DNA of 33,359 bases from Singulisphaera sp. GP187 (GCA_945868575.1 CAMBMH010000025.1:1-33359); one strand, 5' to 3'. Shown: positions 7,381-16,515, counted from the first letter of the stretch. Notes: generated from the letters alone by a model not told the origin. A program made the numbers and translations.

Positions 7381-8484
7381 ATGATGTTCCCGGCATTAAT
7401 AGCCCCGCTGGCGATGATTGTTGTAATCGCCTGCGGGGTGGATCCGGTATTCCGGTATCAGCCTCCGAACAAGCTGCTTCCCACGGGGAGGTTTGAAATT
7501 TCGGGTGTTCCCACCAACGCAATCGTTAGAATTAGGGATAAAGCAGAGTTAAAAAAAATCCTGATTGTGGGCGTTGACCCATCTATTCCCTTGTTGGGAA
7601 CCCATGGCGTCACGGGCGATACACTCTGGTTCGCTCCCCGTTTTCCCCCGGCTCCGGGTATCGAGCATACAATCCGTTTTGATTTGGCGGCCCTTGATGG
7701 GTCTGGTGCCAAACCCCATATATGGCGCTGGATACCAGTTCAGGAGAAAACCCCAATTCCCGGAGTGGAGGCAGTCTACCCCACTTCGGAAACCATTCCC
7801 GAAAACACACTCCGGTTTTACATTCACTTTTCCAGACCGATGAAACGGGGTCAGGCTCCCGGTCGTGTCAGGGTTTTGAACGATCAGGGCAAAGAAGTCG
7901 AATTGGCTTTTTTGGAGCTGGACGAGGAACTCTGGGATGCCGGGCAGACCCGTTTGACTTTGCTTATTGATCCGGGCCGGATCAAGCGTGGTGTCAAGCC
8001 GCTGGAGGATGTGGGGCCTGTTTTCGAAGCAGGCAAAACCTACACGATTGAGGTCGATGGAGCGTTTGAGGACGACGCCGGGAAAAGTCTGGGGGAGCCC
8101 TTTCGCAAATCGCTTAAAGTCGGTCCTGCCGTCCGCGAACGAATTGAGCCCCGGGCGTGGAAGGTCGTCGCGCCCCAAATTCCCTACGGGGTTTTGGAAG
8201 TTCAATTGGACAGACCGCTCGATCATGCACTTCTTATGAGACAGCTCAAGGTGAAAACCATGTCCGGCGCCCCTGTCGAGGGCGTCTGGCAAGTCCCACC
8301 AGGCGAAACGGTGGCCCGGTTTCGTCCTTTCAAGTCATGGCAAAAAGGGACATATCATCTGGTCCCGGGCGCGGATTTGGAAGACTCCGCGGGAAATCGT
8401 ACAAATAGGGTCTTTGATGCGCCGGGGGACGAAAAGCCCGTGGTCCCTGTCGATCATCTGGAGTTTATGGTTACAGGAAAATAA
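7381..8484 (+). CDS. putative lipoprotein with Ig-like (SbsA/Big-type) domains
   Basis: The 367-residue protein starts MMFPALIAPLAMIVVIACG. Cys18 in VIAC fits a lipobox, so it is probably anchored to a membrane by a lipid. The region around residues 120-230 (VEAVYPTSETIPENTLRFYI then HFSRPMKRG) has the pattern of bacterial Ig-like SbsA-type domains, which typically read as P-S-G-x-VP-NT---I-FS-PM. A second such unit covers about residues 250-360 (RPLDHALLMRQLKV, ending in LEDSAGNRTNR). The start is supported by GGGGAG eight bases before the ATG. It probably works outside the cytoplasm in binding or structure; no enzyme motif is visible. It is probably in an operon with the gene ending at 7345. 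Confidence 0.8.
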   Translation: MMFPALIAPLAMIVVIACGVDPVFRYQPPNKLLPTGRFEISGVPTNAIVRIRDKAELKKILIVGVDPSIPLLGTHGVTGDTLWFAPRFPPAPGIEHTIRFDLAALDGSGAKPHIWRWIPVQEKTPIPGVEAVYPTSETIPENTLRFYIHFSRPMKRGQAPGRVRVLNDQGKEVELAFLELDEELWDAGQTRLTLLIDPGRIKRGVKPLEDVGPVFEAGKTYTIEVDGAFEDDAGKSLGEPFRKSLKVGPAVRERIEPRAWKVVAPQIPYGVLEVQLDRPLDHALLMRQLKVKTMSGAPVEGVWQVPPGETVARFRPFKSWQKGTYHLVPGADLEDSAGNRTNRVFDAPGDEKPVVPVDHLEFMVTGK

Positions 8485-8612
8485 CAGGCTGTTTAAAGGA
8501 ACGGTCGTTGGCAATCGTTGCTGGGAAAATCGGGCGGTCGGCCCAATGAGCAAATGAGTAAATGGGTTTTGGTTCCGGCAAAGACCAATTGGAGATCAAT
8601 ACTATCTAACAA

Positions 8613-8641
8613 AAAACCACGGGTGTTTCGCCCGTGGTTTT
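8613..8641. terminator. bidirectional rho-independent terminator
   Basis: AAAACCACGGG (8613-8623) and CCCGTGGTTTT (8631-8641) form a perfect 11-base stem with a seven-base loop. A/T runs flank both sides. It sits between two convergent genes and can stop transcription from each. Confidence 0.88.
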
Positions 8642-8668
8642 GTCGTTTTGGAACCAGCGCGGATTCCC

Positions 8669-11600
8669 TTAGCGGGGGGTCACTTCGGAGACAGGAGTTG
8701 TGGACACCTCGACTCCTGGTGGGGGAGCATCAATTACTACCGGAGCGAAAGCATCAAGGTTGGCGATTTTTTCGCCGCCCGCGATTGTGCACATTGCGCG
8801 GAAGATTTCCGGCTTGATGTCCGCCCGGATAAAGCGAACCTTGAAGTCACCCATAATCGCGAGGGTGCCTCGGGCTTCTTTTTTGGTGATTGGGTCGATG
8901 GCTTTTTCCAGGAGGAAAGGCACGAGAGGATCACCCGTTTCGTTGACGGTGCGAATGGTCGAGCCACCGCCCGCAATCCATGGCCCCTGACGGTTTGGGG
9001 GCACTTCAAGAACAAGGATGGTGCTGGCTTTGTCGTCTCTGATGTCCGAAAGTTTGGTGACCCGGTCATAGCCAAAGGCGCCAAGCTTTTTGACCTCATC
9101 CGGGGTTTTTCCCATGAGGGTTACAGACTTGTTCCCCAATCCACCCACGCCCACAAAGCTGGTTGCCGCAACCAGTGTTGGAACCCGGGCGAGTTGAAGG
9201 AGACTTGTGCTTCCTGGAAGCGTTTTGTCCACAAACGAGGGGACAACAAGACCGGCGGCAGGGAGATTCTTTTCAGCCGACCAGGGGATATTGATGTCAT
9301 AAGCAAACTGGTTGGCATTCTGATCGCCCACTGCCATTGGGCCGGTGGGTGTGAATGGTGTCAATTCGGTGAGCCATGACGCTCGAAGGTCGGGTGTCAA
9401 TCCCAACACCGAACGGTTGGCTTTGGGTTGGACTGTTCCCCTGGGGAGAGCCTGGTTCTTTTCGGCGTACTGTTTGAGGGCCGATGCAAGTTCGTGAACC
9501 CCGTTGAAATGATTGAACCCTTCCACCTGGCTGCGGGTCCGAATCGCCCAAAGGCCAAGGGCGGAAGAGATGGATTCGTATTGGTTCGACTTTTCCGCAA
9601 ACGGGATATAAGTCTGAACCATGGCAAATTCTTTTTGACCGTTGTAGGCAATGAAGCTGCCCGATCCGGGGGCTCCTGCTCCGGGTTGCCCACCCATACC
9701 GGGCATTCCAGGCATACCCATACCAGGTCCACCCATACCGGGCATTCCAGGCATTCCAGGCATACCCATGCCGGGTCCACCCATGCCGGGTCTTCCCATC
9801 ATGCCTGGAGGTCCGCCTGCACCAGGAAATCCGGGGCGACCCCGTCCACCAGCGCCAGGACCCTCTTCGCCTTCGCCAATCCCTGGTCCGCCTCCCGCGC
9901 CAGGAAATCCAGGGGCTCCGCCGGGAGGCGCTGCTCCCGGGCCGGAGTTCTGGGCACCCAGTGCGGTATGTTGGGTCGAGATGATCGGTGCGGAAACATC
10001 CAGGGCAAATTGGTCTTTGAATACCTTGGGCCCGAGTTTCATGAAGCTGATCAGGATCGGATCAAGCTCATCAAGGGTGTCCTTGTTTTCGGGACGAATC
10101 CCGGTGTCCATCAGGAGATGTTGACGGTCAAACTCCCGAACGGTCACAGCAAAGTGGTAGCCTGCCGAACCTTGTTCTATGGCTCTCCAGATGAGTTCGG
10201 TAGCGGCAGAGCCAAAACCGGATTTCAACCCCTCCATGGATTTGGTCACGCTACTCTTCAGATAGTTGGCCAAAGGCGATTGTTGGTTGGTCAAAAGGGA
10301 AACATTCCCCGCAATCGTTACCAGTGCGGTTTCTCCATGGTTGGCTTCAACGCTTTCCAGAAGGAGTTGAACGGATTTGGGTTGGGAGAAAAAGTTCCGG
10401 ATCTGGTTCTCGTCAGGGTCCTTGATCATGCGGGGAGTAAGCACCGCTCCTGGTTCCCCTTGGGCACCAGTGGCCGGGAGATTTGGAGCGCCGGGGAATC
10501 CACCCTGTGCCATGGGTCCGCCTGGAAATCCCATAGGTCCACCCTGTGCCATAGGTCCACCCTGTGCCATAGGTCCACCCTGTGCCATTGGTCCGCCCGG
10601 GAAACCCATTGGAGGTCCACCCTGTGCCATTGGAGGTCCACCCGGTCCCATAGGGCCCATTGGAGGGCCTTTTCTTGGTCCCATTGGACCAGGATCCATT
10701 GGTTTTCCATCCTCTGAGGGTGCGGCACCGTCCATGGGTGCACCAGCTTCCTTGGGCCCTGGAGGAGCTTCAAGGGGTGCGGGTGGGAGATTTTTGGGAA
10801 TGCGTGTCACACAGGAGATAAATTCCTTCGAGGCGTACTCGGACAATTTTGCCTTGGAGTCGCAAAGCAGAATGGTGGAGGGGTCAAGGAAAAGAATTCC
10901 CATGTCCTGGGAAACTTGAAGGTTGCTTGATCCGGTGACGAGGAGTTTACCCATGTGCGCAAGGGTCGAGGTGAAGCTGTCCACCCGTCCCTGGAATGCA
11001 ATCAGTTCAAAGTTGTCATCGCCTATTTTGACGGGTTCCCGGCGGCCACCAACGCTACGGATGACTTCCTCCACACTGACCGGGATGGTCGTGCGCAAAA
11101 ACACAAGTGTCCAGGGATTGGGGGAATTTACGCCATTGGCAACCAAAACCTGATGGACCTGGTCGACTTCAAAGCCCATGGAGCGCCGGAAATCCGCCTT
11201 TCTGTATGCACCCGGATTATCAAAAAATGGCTTTACCAACGCGGAGTTTAGGATTTTGTGGAGATTGATACGGGCAAGGAAGTCTGTGTTGGATGGAGCC
11301 AGGTTGGATAGGTCATGCTGTTCCTGGATGGGAAAGCGGTAAACATTTCCGACAGGCGGAGCGACATTGGGCTGCCCGCCCCCGGGATTGGCCGCGCCAG
11401 GATTCGCCACTCCGGGATTGGCGTTGGCGCCCATTGGGTCATCGCCTGGATTGCCAGCGGGGTTGTTTTCCTGGCCACCTTCTTCGTTTTTGTTTCCCTG
11501 ATTTTGCTGGGGCTGACCCTTTGCGACTTGTTGGCCACCTACTGGCGGTTTGTTCGGCGTTCCTTCCCCACCCATCATAAATAAGGCTACGCCACCACCA

Positions 11601-11905
11601 CCCAAGACGAGCACAAGTACCGTGGCAACTGCCAGAATCGGGACCATGCCACCTTTTTTCTTTTTGGAAGGTGCGGCCTCCGCATCATCGTCGCCTCCCT
11701 CGGCATCCTCATTGGCGGATTTTTTGCCTTTGGGTGCTTTGCCTTTGGGGGGCTTTTTGGCGTTTGCGGGCTCTTCCCCTTCTGGAGGCTCAACGGTGAA
11801 TTTGTATTTGCATTTGGGGCAATCAATCTTTTTGCCCACAAGGTTTGGATCCTTGATAAGGACCCGATCCTCACAACTGGGGCAGGTCTGACGGAAACTT
11901 GCCAT
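8669..11905 (-). CDS. large zinc-ribbon membrane protein with Gly/Pro/Met repeats and DUF1559-like C-terminus
   Basis: The 1078-residue protein has a modular layout. Cys8, Cys11, Cys29 and Cys32 form an N-terminal zinc ribbon (CPSC...CPKC). A Lys/Glu-rich stretch and a transmembrane helix (about 87-111, VPILAVATVLVLVLGG) follow, then a disordered Gln/Asn/Gly/Pro linker. A globular domain covers about 190-390. A GPMAQG-type repeat region lies around 400-475, a second globular part follows, and a PGMPGMGGPGMG-type region lies around 650-750. The last 280 residues resemble the distal half of DUF1559 proteins. The topology suggests a cytoplasmic zinc ribbon and a large extracytoplasmic part. I use the ATG at 11905, because GAGG lies seven bases upstream; the TTG two codons earlier is less likely. 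Function unknown; zinc-ribbon headed proteins of this type are common in Gemmata relatives. Confidence 0.85.
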   Translation of the reverse strand: MASFRQTCPSCEDRVLIKDPNLVGKKIDCPKCKYKFTVEPPEGEEPANAKKPPKGKAPKGKKSANEDAEGGDDDAEAAPSKKKKGGMVPILAVATVLVLVLGGGGVALFMMGGEGTPNKPPVGGQQVAKGQPQQNQGNKNEEGGQENNPAGNPGDDPMGANANPGVANPGAANPGGGQPNVAPPVGNVYRFPIQEQHDLSNLAPSNTDFLARINLHKILNSALVKPFFDNPGAYRKADFRRSMGFEVDQVHQVLVANGVNSPNPWTLVFLRTTIPVSVEEVIRSVGGRREPVKIGDDNFELIAFQGRVDSFTSTLAHMGKLLVTGSSNLQVSQDMGILFLDPSTILLCDSKAKLSEYASKEFISCVTRIPKNLPPAPLEAPPGPKEAGAPMDGAAPSEDGKPMDPGPMGPRKGPPMGPMGPGGPPMAQGGPPMGFPGGPMAQGGPMAQGGPMAQGGPMGFPGGPMAQGGFPGAPNLPATGAQGEPGAVLTPRMIKDPDENQIRNFFSQPKSVQLLLESVEANHGETALVTIAGNVSLLTNQQSPLANYLKSSVTKSMEGLKSGFGSAATELIWRAIEQGSAGYHFAVTVREFDRQHLLMDTGIRPENKDTLDELDPILISFMKLGPKVFKDQFALDVSAPIISTQHTALGAQNSGPGAAPPGGAPGFPGAGGGPGIGEGEEGPGAGGRGRPGFPGAGGPPGMMGRPGMGGPGMGMPGMPGMPGMGGPGMGMPGMPGMGGQPGAGAPGSGSFIAYNGQKEFAMVQTYIPFAEKSNQYESISSALGLWAIRTRSQVEGFNHFNGVHELASALKQYAEKNQALPRGTVQPKANRSVLGLTPDLRASWLTELTPFTPTGPMAVGDQNANQFAYDINIPWSAEKNLPAAGLVVPSFVDKTLPGSTSLLQLARVPTLVAATSFVGVGGLGNKSVTLMGKTPDEVKKLGAFGYDRVTKLSDIRDDKASTILVLEVPPNRQGPWIAGGGSTIRTVNETGDPLVPFLLEKAIDPITKKEARGTLAIMGDFKVRFIRADIKPEIFRAMCTIAGGEKIANLDAFAPVVIDAPPPGVEVSTTPVSEVTPR
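9684..9960 (-). repeat. coding low-complexity repeat (PGMPGMGG-type) in the large zinc-ribbon protein
   Basis: The minus strand encodes repeated PGM, GMPGMPGM and GGPGMGMPG units followed by a GRGRPGFPGAGG-type stretch. On the plus strand the DNA shows recurring blocks such as GGCATTCCAGGCAT and ACCCATACCGGG. The encoded protein is flexible and rich in glycine, proline and methionine. Confidence 0.85.
10531..10584 (-). repeat. three perfect 18-bp tandem repeats encoding GGPMAQ-type units
   Basis: The unit CCATAGGTCCACCCTGTG occurs three times head to tail at 10531-10548, 10549-10566 and 10567-10584. Degenerate copies occur on both sides (about 10497-10660). Each unit adds six residues in frame, so copy number changes would alter length without breaking the gene. 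Confidence 0.9.
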
Positions 11906-12416
11906 ATGCAAACCTCATATTCCGGCCCATAAACCTGGCCGAGCCCGGAGCGGGAGATTGCCCTCCCTTTGCCGGGAAATTGTGAACATTAGACGGATTA
12001 CTTGATTCTACAGGAGAAACCCCGCTCAACGCCACAAAAGTTTTCCCCAGTACCCCAATCCGGGTACCCGGAATAGGCTGCTTATGCGGGTTTTGCCTTT
12101 GCGAACGATGTTTTAAGGTCTTTCGGGCCTTTTGCGGGGACCGGAATGCGGGGAAATCTCCTATGCCACTAATGTTTGAAATGGTGGTTTTGTTGGCCAA
12201 AATGGATTTTTTTTGTTTTCAATACAAAGACAATAAAAGATATAATAAAATATCAAAATGTGTGTGACTCAACTTCCGGGCTGGTGAACCCGGAAAATTG
12301 GGCCCGATCCTTTAGCATAACCACTAAGCTTTTGGATCCTGGTCCCCATTGGCACATTATAACAATTGCCAATTTCCCTTTTGATGGCTTTTCCTGCGGA
12401 GTTTTGACACGATCCT
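11906..12416. other. divergent intergenic region (511 bp) with AT-rich promoter stretch
   Basis: No gene is seen here. The stretch 12205-12260 is strongly AT-rich and contains a perfect TATAAT at 12241-12246 facing the sigma-54 activator gene, with only a poor -35 match (TTCAAT) 17 bases upstream. That would leave a leader of about 165 bases. The palindrome at 12348-12373 is listed separately. No TGGCAC-N5-TTGC sigma-54 promoter was found. Nothing convincing was found for the promoter of the large zinc-ribbon gene. Confidence 0.5.
12348..12373. promoter_or_regulatory. palindromic operator candidate upstream of the sigma-54 activator
   Basis: ATTGGCA (12348-12354) and TGCCAAT (12367-12373) form a perfect seven-base inverted repeat with a 12-base A/T-rich centre. 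It ends 43 bases before the activator start. Its size and place suit a dimeric regulator, possibly the activator itself through its Fis-type helix-turn-helix. Confidence 0.45.
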
Positions 12417-13544
12417 ATGGTTTCTCCCAGCCGACCCGACGCCCCTGTCAGCCTTGACGCACCTCTTCCGGGTGTGGTGGGCGAAGCCCCATGTATGCGC
12501 GATGTTTTTCGGTTGGTGCGTCAGGTTGCGCCCAGCCATGCGACTGTATTGGTGATTGGAGAAACGGGTTCGGGCAAGGAGCTCGTCGCAAAAGCGGTTC
12601 ACACCCTTAGTTCTCGCCATGATGGTCCCTATGTGCGGGTAAATTGTGGGGCGCTCAATGAAAGCCTTTTGGAAAGTGAACTTTTCGGCCATGTAAAGGG
12701 CGCTTTCACAGGAGCCATCGAAAACAAAACTGGCCGCTTTGAGGCGGCTCATGGCGGGACGATCTTTCTTGACGAAATATCGTCCATGAGTTTCAAGCTC
12801 CAGGTGAAACTTTTGCGCGTTCTCCAGGAAAACGAATTTGAACGGGTGGGCGAAAGTCGCACCATTCGGGTCGATACCCGGGTTGTGGCCGCCACCAATC
12901 AGCTTCTGGAGGATGAGGTTGAAGCGGGGAACTTCCGTGACGACCTCTATTATCGACTCAATGTGGTCCCCATTTACCTCCCACCTCTGCGTGAGCGTCG
13001 ACTGGACATTCCCAATCTTGCCAGACACTTTGTCCAAAAGCACGCGATCCTGAACCGGGTGGGCGTTCCGGAAATCCACCAGGCCCTGATGGACCGGCTA
13101 CTTGCGTATGATTGGCCCGGCAATGTTCGCGAACTGGAAAATTACCTTGCCAGGGTGGTTGTGCTGAGTGGTGGCAAAGGGCGGACGGCCGATGATATCG
13201 CACCCCCGGGACAGTCTCCCCGCCGATTCATGGCCCCGGCTGGTCGCCTCGCGAAGGGTGGATCAGGGGACCTTGCCAGTCTGATACGACAGGTTGTTCG
13301 GGCCGGCGTCCGCAGTATTCCCGAGGGAATGCTCCACGAGCGAATTGTCGGGTCCGTGGAGCGGGAATTGATCGAACAGGTCCTCGAAGAATGCGACCAG
13401 GTACAGATCAAGGCGGCCGGACGCCTTGGTATCAATCGCAACACATTGCACAAAAAAGTTTCTGATTTTGCCAAACCAACAGGAGGCGACTCCGGGGCAT
13501 CCCCGAGAGAAAAGCCTACCGGGGATGGCGGGGGTGACCAATGA
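12417..13544 (+). CDS. sigma-54-dependent transcriptional activator (AAA+ and Fis-type HTH, no receiver domain)
   Basis: This 375-residue protein is an enhancer-binding protein for sigma-54 RNA polymerase. It has Walker A GETGSGKE (48-55), the sigma-54 contact loop GAFTGA (95-100), Walker B GGTIFLDE (113-120), the arginine-finger region [10 protein letters not shown] and PLRER (173-193), and WPGNVREL (233-240). A C-terminal Fis-like helix-turn-helix is at about 325-348 ([18 protein letters not shown]). Only about 20 residues precede the AAA+ core, so no receiver, GAF or PAS input domain is present. Its stop overlaps the start of a dCache/HAMP membrane protein (ATGA), so that protein is the obvious candidate for its input. 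The final 30 residues are Gly/Pro-rich. The Shine-Dalgarno is weak. The target genes may include the downstream ceramidase-like gene. Confidence 0.93.
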   Translation: MVSPSRPDAPVSLDAPLPGVVGEAPCMRDVFRLVRQVAPSHATVLVIGETGSGKELVAKAVHTLSSRHDGPYVRVNCGALNESLLESELFGHVKGAFTGAIENKTGRFEAAHGGTIFLDEISSMSFKLQVKLLRVLQENEFERVGESRTIRVDTRVVAATNQLLEDEVEAGNFRDDLYYRLNVVPIYLPPLRERRLDIPNLARHFVQKHAILNRVGVPEIHQALMDRLLAYDWPGNVRELENYLARVVVLSGGKGRTADDIAPPGQSPRRFMAPAGRLAKGGSGDLASLIRQVVRAGVRSIPEGMLHERIVGSVERELIEQVLEECDQVQIKAAGRLGINRNTLHKKVSDFAKPTGGDSGASPREKPTGDGGGDQ

Positions 13545-15022
13545 GCGATATTCACTCCGCGATGGATGCCCCTTCCGGGGGGGTCGGTCAGGGACTTTCC
13601 TTCTCATCCCGATTGCGATGGGTTTTGGCGGGATTTCTTCTCGCCTGGCTGCTTTTTGTGGGATTGTTCGCCTGGTTTTTTGTCCGCCGGTCCCTCTTTC
13701 AACAGGTCGATTCCGTCGCGATCAATCAACTCCATTCCGCCGCGGCCAGTCTCGATGACAGGCTGGAGCGACTTGAGACGCTGACTGAATCCATCGCCCG
13801 GTCGCTGGCCGTGCAATGGGGGCCCAAGCCCGTTGCTCCCCTGGTCGCAAAAGCCCTTCTGGAGACGACCCTTTCCTCCCTCACACCAGAGGAGGCGGCG
13901 GTGATTTACCTTGCCGTGGAGGGAGTTCCATCATCCAACCCGGAAGCGCTGATATGGTTTCGTCGTGATAAACCACCCACCCGGATCATTCCAGGCGGAC
14001 TGATCCGTTACGATTTCCACAAGGAATCGGCGGTGACCAACTGGTACCAAAAGCCAAAACAGACACGCAAGGTGTTTATATCCGAGCCTTATTATGATCT
14101 TGGTGGATCCGAACAGAAGGTAATATCGGTCACTGCCCCCGTGATTGACCCACAAGGGGTTTTTCGCGGAGTGGTCGGGATCGATATCCGTATCGAGGCC
14201 CTTGAGCAGGTTCGGCGCAGGCTCCACTTGCGTCCGGCAGAATTCGACGAACTTCATACTCCGATCCACGAGACGGGCTTCATCTGCTCCCCTCAGGGGA
14301 AAATCATTGCCCATCCCGACTCAAGGCTGTTGCCTTCCCCGGGCAATCCCGAAGGTGTCTCGGTCGAAACCCTTCCCATGGGCCCGGAAATCCTGGCGTC
14401 GCCTGATGGATTGCTGATGGAAATGATCGATAACATTCCCCAGAGGATTCTTTGGTACACATCCATCCGTACAGGGTGGAAGTTGGTTTTTATTGTCCCT
14501 GAAACCCTGCTTGCCGCCCCGGTTAATGTTTTGGCCCTTCAGCTTTTGGCGGTTTTCGCGGCGGGTTCGGTCGTGATCATCGTTTTGGTCTCGATCATCG
14601 CCAGAAAAATGGCGGAACCGCTTGAGGTTTTGAGAATGGGGGCGCTCGCGAATTCCACCCAATCCCCCATGGTGCATGCCCTTGCCCTTCGAAACGACGA
14701 GATTGGCCTGGTAAGCCGTTGGTTACTGCGGCTCTCCGAAAAGGCCACCGAGCAGGATAACCGCAACCGGATCGAATTGATGCGCGCGTTCCGGCTCGAA
14801 CTGGCTCGTCAATTGGCGGATTTGAAACTTGGAGTCGGCCCCGAGGCGATCGATTGGAATGAGGAACAGGTCGCCCGCGAGCTGCAATCCCAGGGGTATC
14901 CCGTAGAACCCGCCCAGGTGAAAATTCCCGGGCGCAAACTGGTTTACGGTGAAAACATCCTGAATGTCCAGCTAAGTGACGACCTTGCCCAATCGGTGAG
15001 TTTGATTGTGTCCAACACCTGA
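13541..15022 (+). CDS. membrane sensor with dCache and HAMP domains but no known output domain
   Basis: The 493-residue protein has a first transmembrane helix at about 27-50 ([20 protein letters not shown]) and a large outside domain at about 55-330. That domain has dCache hallmarks ([55 protein letters not shown]). A second helix (about 332-356) follows, then a HAMP-like segment with the NDEIG motif (about 357-405). After that there is only a short tail of about 90 residues ([20 protein letters not shown]). No histidine kinase, methyl-accepting, cyclase, GGDEF or PP2C motif is visible. Dimeric Cache proteins normally sense small ligands such as amino acids or carboxylates. The four-base overlap with the sigma-54 activator suggests that the tail passes the signal to that protein directly. 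That is an inference. Confidence 0.85.
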   Translation: MSDIHSAMDAPSGGVGQGLSFSSRLRWVLAGFLLAWLLFVGLFAWFFVRRSLFQQVDSVAINQLHSAAASLDDRLERLETLTESIARSLAVQWGPKPVAPLVAKALLETTLSSLTPEEAAVIYLAVEGVPSSNPEALIWFRRDKPPTRIIPGGLIRYDFHKESAVTNWYQKPKQTRKVFISEPYYDLGGSEQKVISVTAPVIDPQGVFRGVVGIDIRIEALEQVRRRLHLRPAEFDELHTPIHETGFICSPQGKIIAHPDSRLLPSPGNPEGVSVETLPMGPEILASPDGLLMEMIDNIPQRILWYTSIRTGWKLVFIVPETLLAAPVNVLALQLLAVFAAGSVVIIVLVSIIARKMAEPLEVLRMGALANSTQSPMVHALALRNDEIGLVSRWLLRLSEKATEQDNRNRIELMRAFRLELARQLADLKLGVGPEAIDWNEEQVARELQSQGYPVEPAQVKIPGRKLVYGENILNVQLSDDLAQSVSLIVSNT

Positions 15023-15075
15023 TTTGCATTTTTAATTTATTGTCGCCTTAAATGATGTTATTGGAGGGATTTTCC

Positions 15076-16515
15076 ATGCCTTTTGCCGCGGGATCCCGCC
15101 GGGAACTGTTGCGACAATCCCTTTTTGGGCCATTGGCCGCCGGAATCACCTGGTCCCTTCAAACCCCTGCGGTTTGCCCCAAAGACGAGACAGGCGGGGG
15201 CAATCTCCATGTCGCTCCGTTTTCTTTTGATGTCACTCCACCCATCGGACATCCCTGTTGTGGTGGATGGATCAAACCCGTTGAGGTTGTTGACGATTCC
15301 CTCGAAGCAAAGGGGATCGTGATTCTTGGCGCTGGCAAGCCTATCATTCTTTGCGCCGTCGATTGGACGGGGGTTTTGAACAGCACCCATGTTTCATGGC
15401 GTTCGGCGATGGCGGAAGCCGCGGGAACCACGCCGGATCGGGTCGCTTTGCACTGTGTCCATCAACACAACGCGCCGTTCGCGTGCCTTGATGCCGAGGC
15501 AATTATCGCAAAGGAGATCGCAAAGGGCCGGGACAAGATTTCCCATATACTGGATGTTGATTGGTTTAAAAAATGTGTCAACCAAAGCCGCGATGCGATT
15601 GCCAAAGCGATCGGCCGCGCCCAGCCCGTAACCCAAATCGGCTGGGGAGAGGGAAAAGTCGAAAGGGTCGCCTCGAATCGTCGGGTCAGTCGGGACAAGT
15701 CGGGCAAAGTTCTCGCCATGAGGGGAAGCGCTTGCAAGGACCCGAAATTGAGGGAACTTCCCGAAGGGTTGATCGACCCTTTTGCAAGGACCATTGCGTT
15801 TTTCAACGGTGAGAAAAAGGTCGCCTCCTGTCACTTTTATGCCGTTCATCCAATGAGTTTTTATGCGGATGGGCGGGTGACAAGCGATTTTGCCGGTTTG
15901 GCGCGCAAAGCGCTGCAAGCCCGGGAACCGGAATGCGCCCACATCTATTTCACGGGCTGCGCCGGAAATATCGCCGCAGGCAAATACAACGATGGGTCCA
16001 AAGCCTCCCGGGCCGATCTGACCCAAAGGTTGCTTGAGGGGATCATTGCCTCCGAGAGCATAATGGAACGAACCGATACCAAAGGAATTGCCTGGAACAC
16101 GGCGCAGATCGTGCCAAGCGCCCGACTCCAGCCCGCGATGCCCACGCTTTGGGGCCTGATCGAAAACCGGACCAACCCCGCGACCAACGCAAACCGTTTA
16201 GCCCTTGAATTGGCGTTTCATCAGCGGGCCCAAAAGCAGATCCCCATCGTGCTTGGATCGTTGAAGGTTGGCCCGGTTCGGACGCTACATCTTCCGGCCG
16301 AATCGTTTGTCGAATACCAATTGAATGCAACCAAATTCGCCCAGTCCAAGCAAAACGACGGGTTTGTGGCAACGGCGGCATATGGGGATGGCGGCCCATG
16401 GTACATTCCGACTCCCGCCGAGTTTCCCAACGGAGGCTATGAGGTTTCTGTGGCGTTTGGGGCGCCGTCCCTGGCCGAATCCCTTTCGCGTGGGATCGAA
16501 TCGCTATTGGGCTAA
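15076..16515 (+). CDS. neutral/alkaline ceramidase-like secreted hydrolase
   Basis: The 479-residue protein starts MPFAAGSRRELLRQSLFGPL, a twin-arginine-type (SRRELL) leader, so export by Tat is likely. The mature part opens with FSFDVTPPIGHPCCGGW, has VALHCVHQHNAPF and CHFYAVHPMSFY, a GCAGNIAAGKYND stretch and YGDGGPWYIPTPAEF. This is the layout of the N-terminal domain of neutral ceramidase-like proteins, with the HxH segment as probable zinc ligands. True ceramidases are longer (about 650 residues or more with a C-terminal domain), so this is the short planctomycete type and the substrate may not be ceramide. I use the ATG at 15076, because GGAGG lies eight bases upstream. It lies 53 bases after the sensor gene with no terminator between, so it may belong to the same transcript. 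Confidence 0.82.
   Translation: MPFAAGSRRELLRQSLFGPLAAGITWSLQTPAVCPKDETGGGNLHVAPFSFDVTPPIGHPCCGGWIKPVEVVDDSLEAKGIVILGAGKPIILCAVDWTGVLNSTHVSWRSAMAEAAGTTPDRVALHCVHQHNAPFACLDAEAIIAKEIAKGRDKISHILDVDWFKKCVNQSRDAIAKAIGRAQPVTQIGWGEGKVERVASNRRVSRDKSGKVLAMRGSACKDPKLRELPEGLIDPFARTIAFFNGEKKVASCHFYAVHPMSFYADGRVTSDFAGLARKALQAREPECAHIYFTGCAGNIAAGKYNDGSKASRADLTQRLLEGIIASESIMERTDTKGIAWNTAQIVPSARLQPAMPTLWGLIENRTNPATNANRLALELAFHQRAQKQIPIVLGSLKVGPVRTLHLPAESFVEYQLNATKFAQSKQNDGFVATAAYGDGGPWYIPTPAEFPNGGYEVSVAFGAPSLAESLSRGIESLLG

Noticed and set aside
9428-10919. Long plus-strand frames opposite the zinc-ribbon gene (one of 429 codons, others Gly/Pro-rich)
   Set aside because: They are antisense to the repetitive part of the large minus-strand gene. 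The repeats keep several frames open; no start signal or domain supports them.
12351-12370. Possible sigma-54 promoter (GGCAC ... TTGC)
   Set aside because: The distance between the two blocks is ten bases instead of about five; the sequence is better explained as a palindrome.
12357-13079. 240-codon minus-strand frame opposite the sigma-54 activator
   Set aside because: The plus strand encodes unmistakable AAA+ motifs; the minus frame is a shadow.
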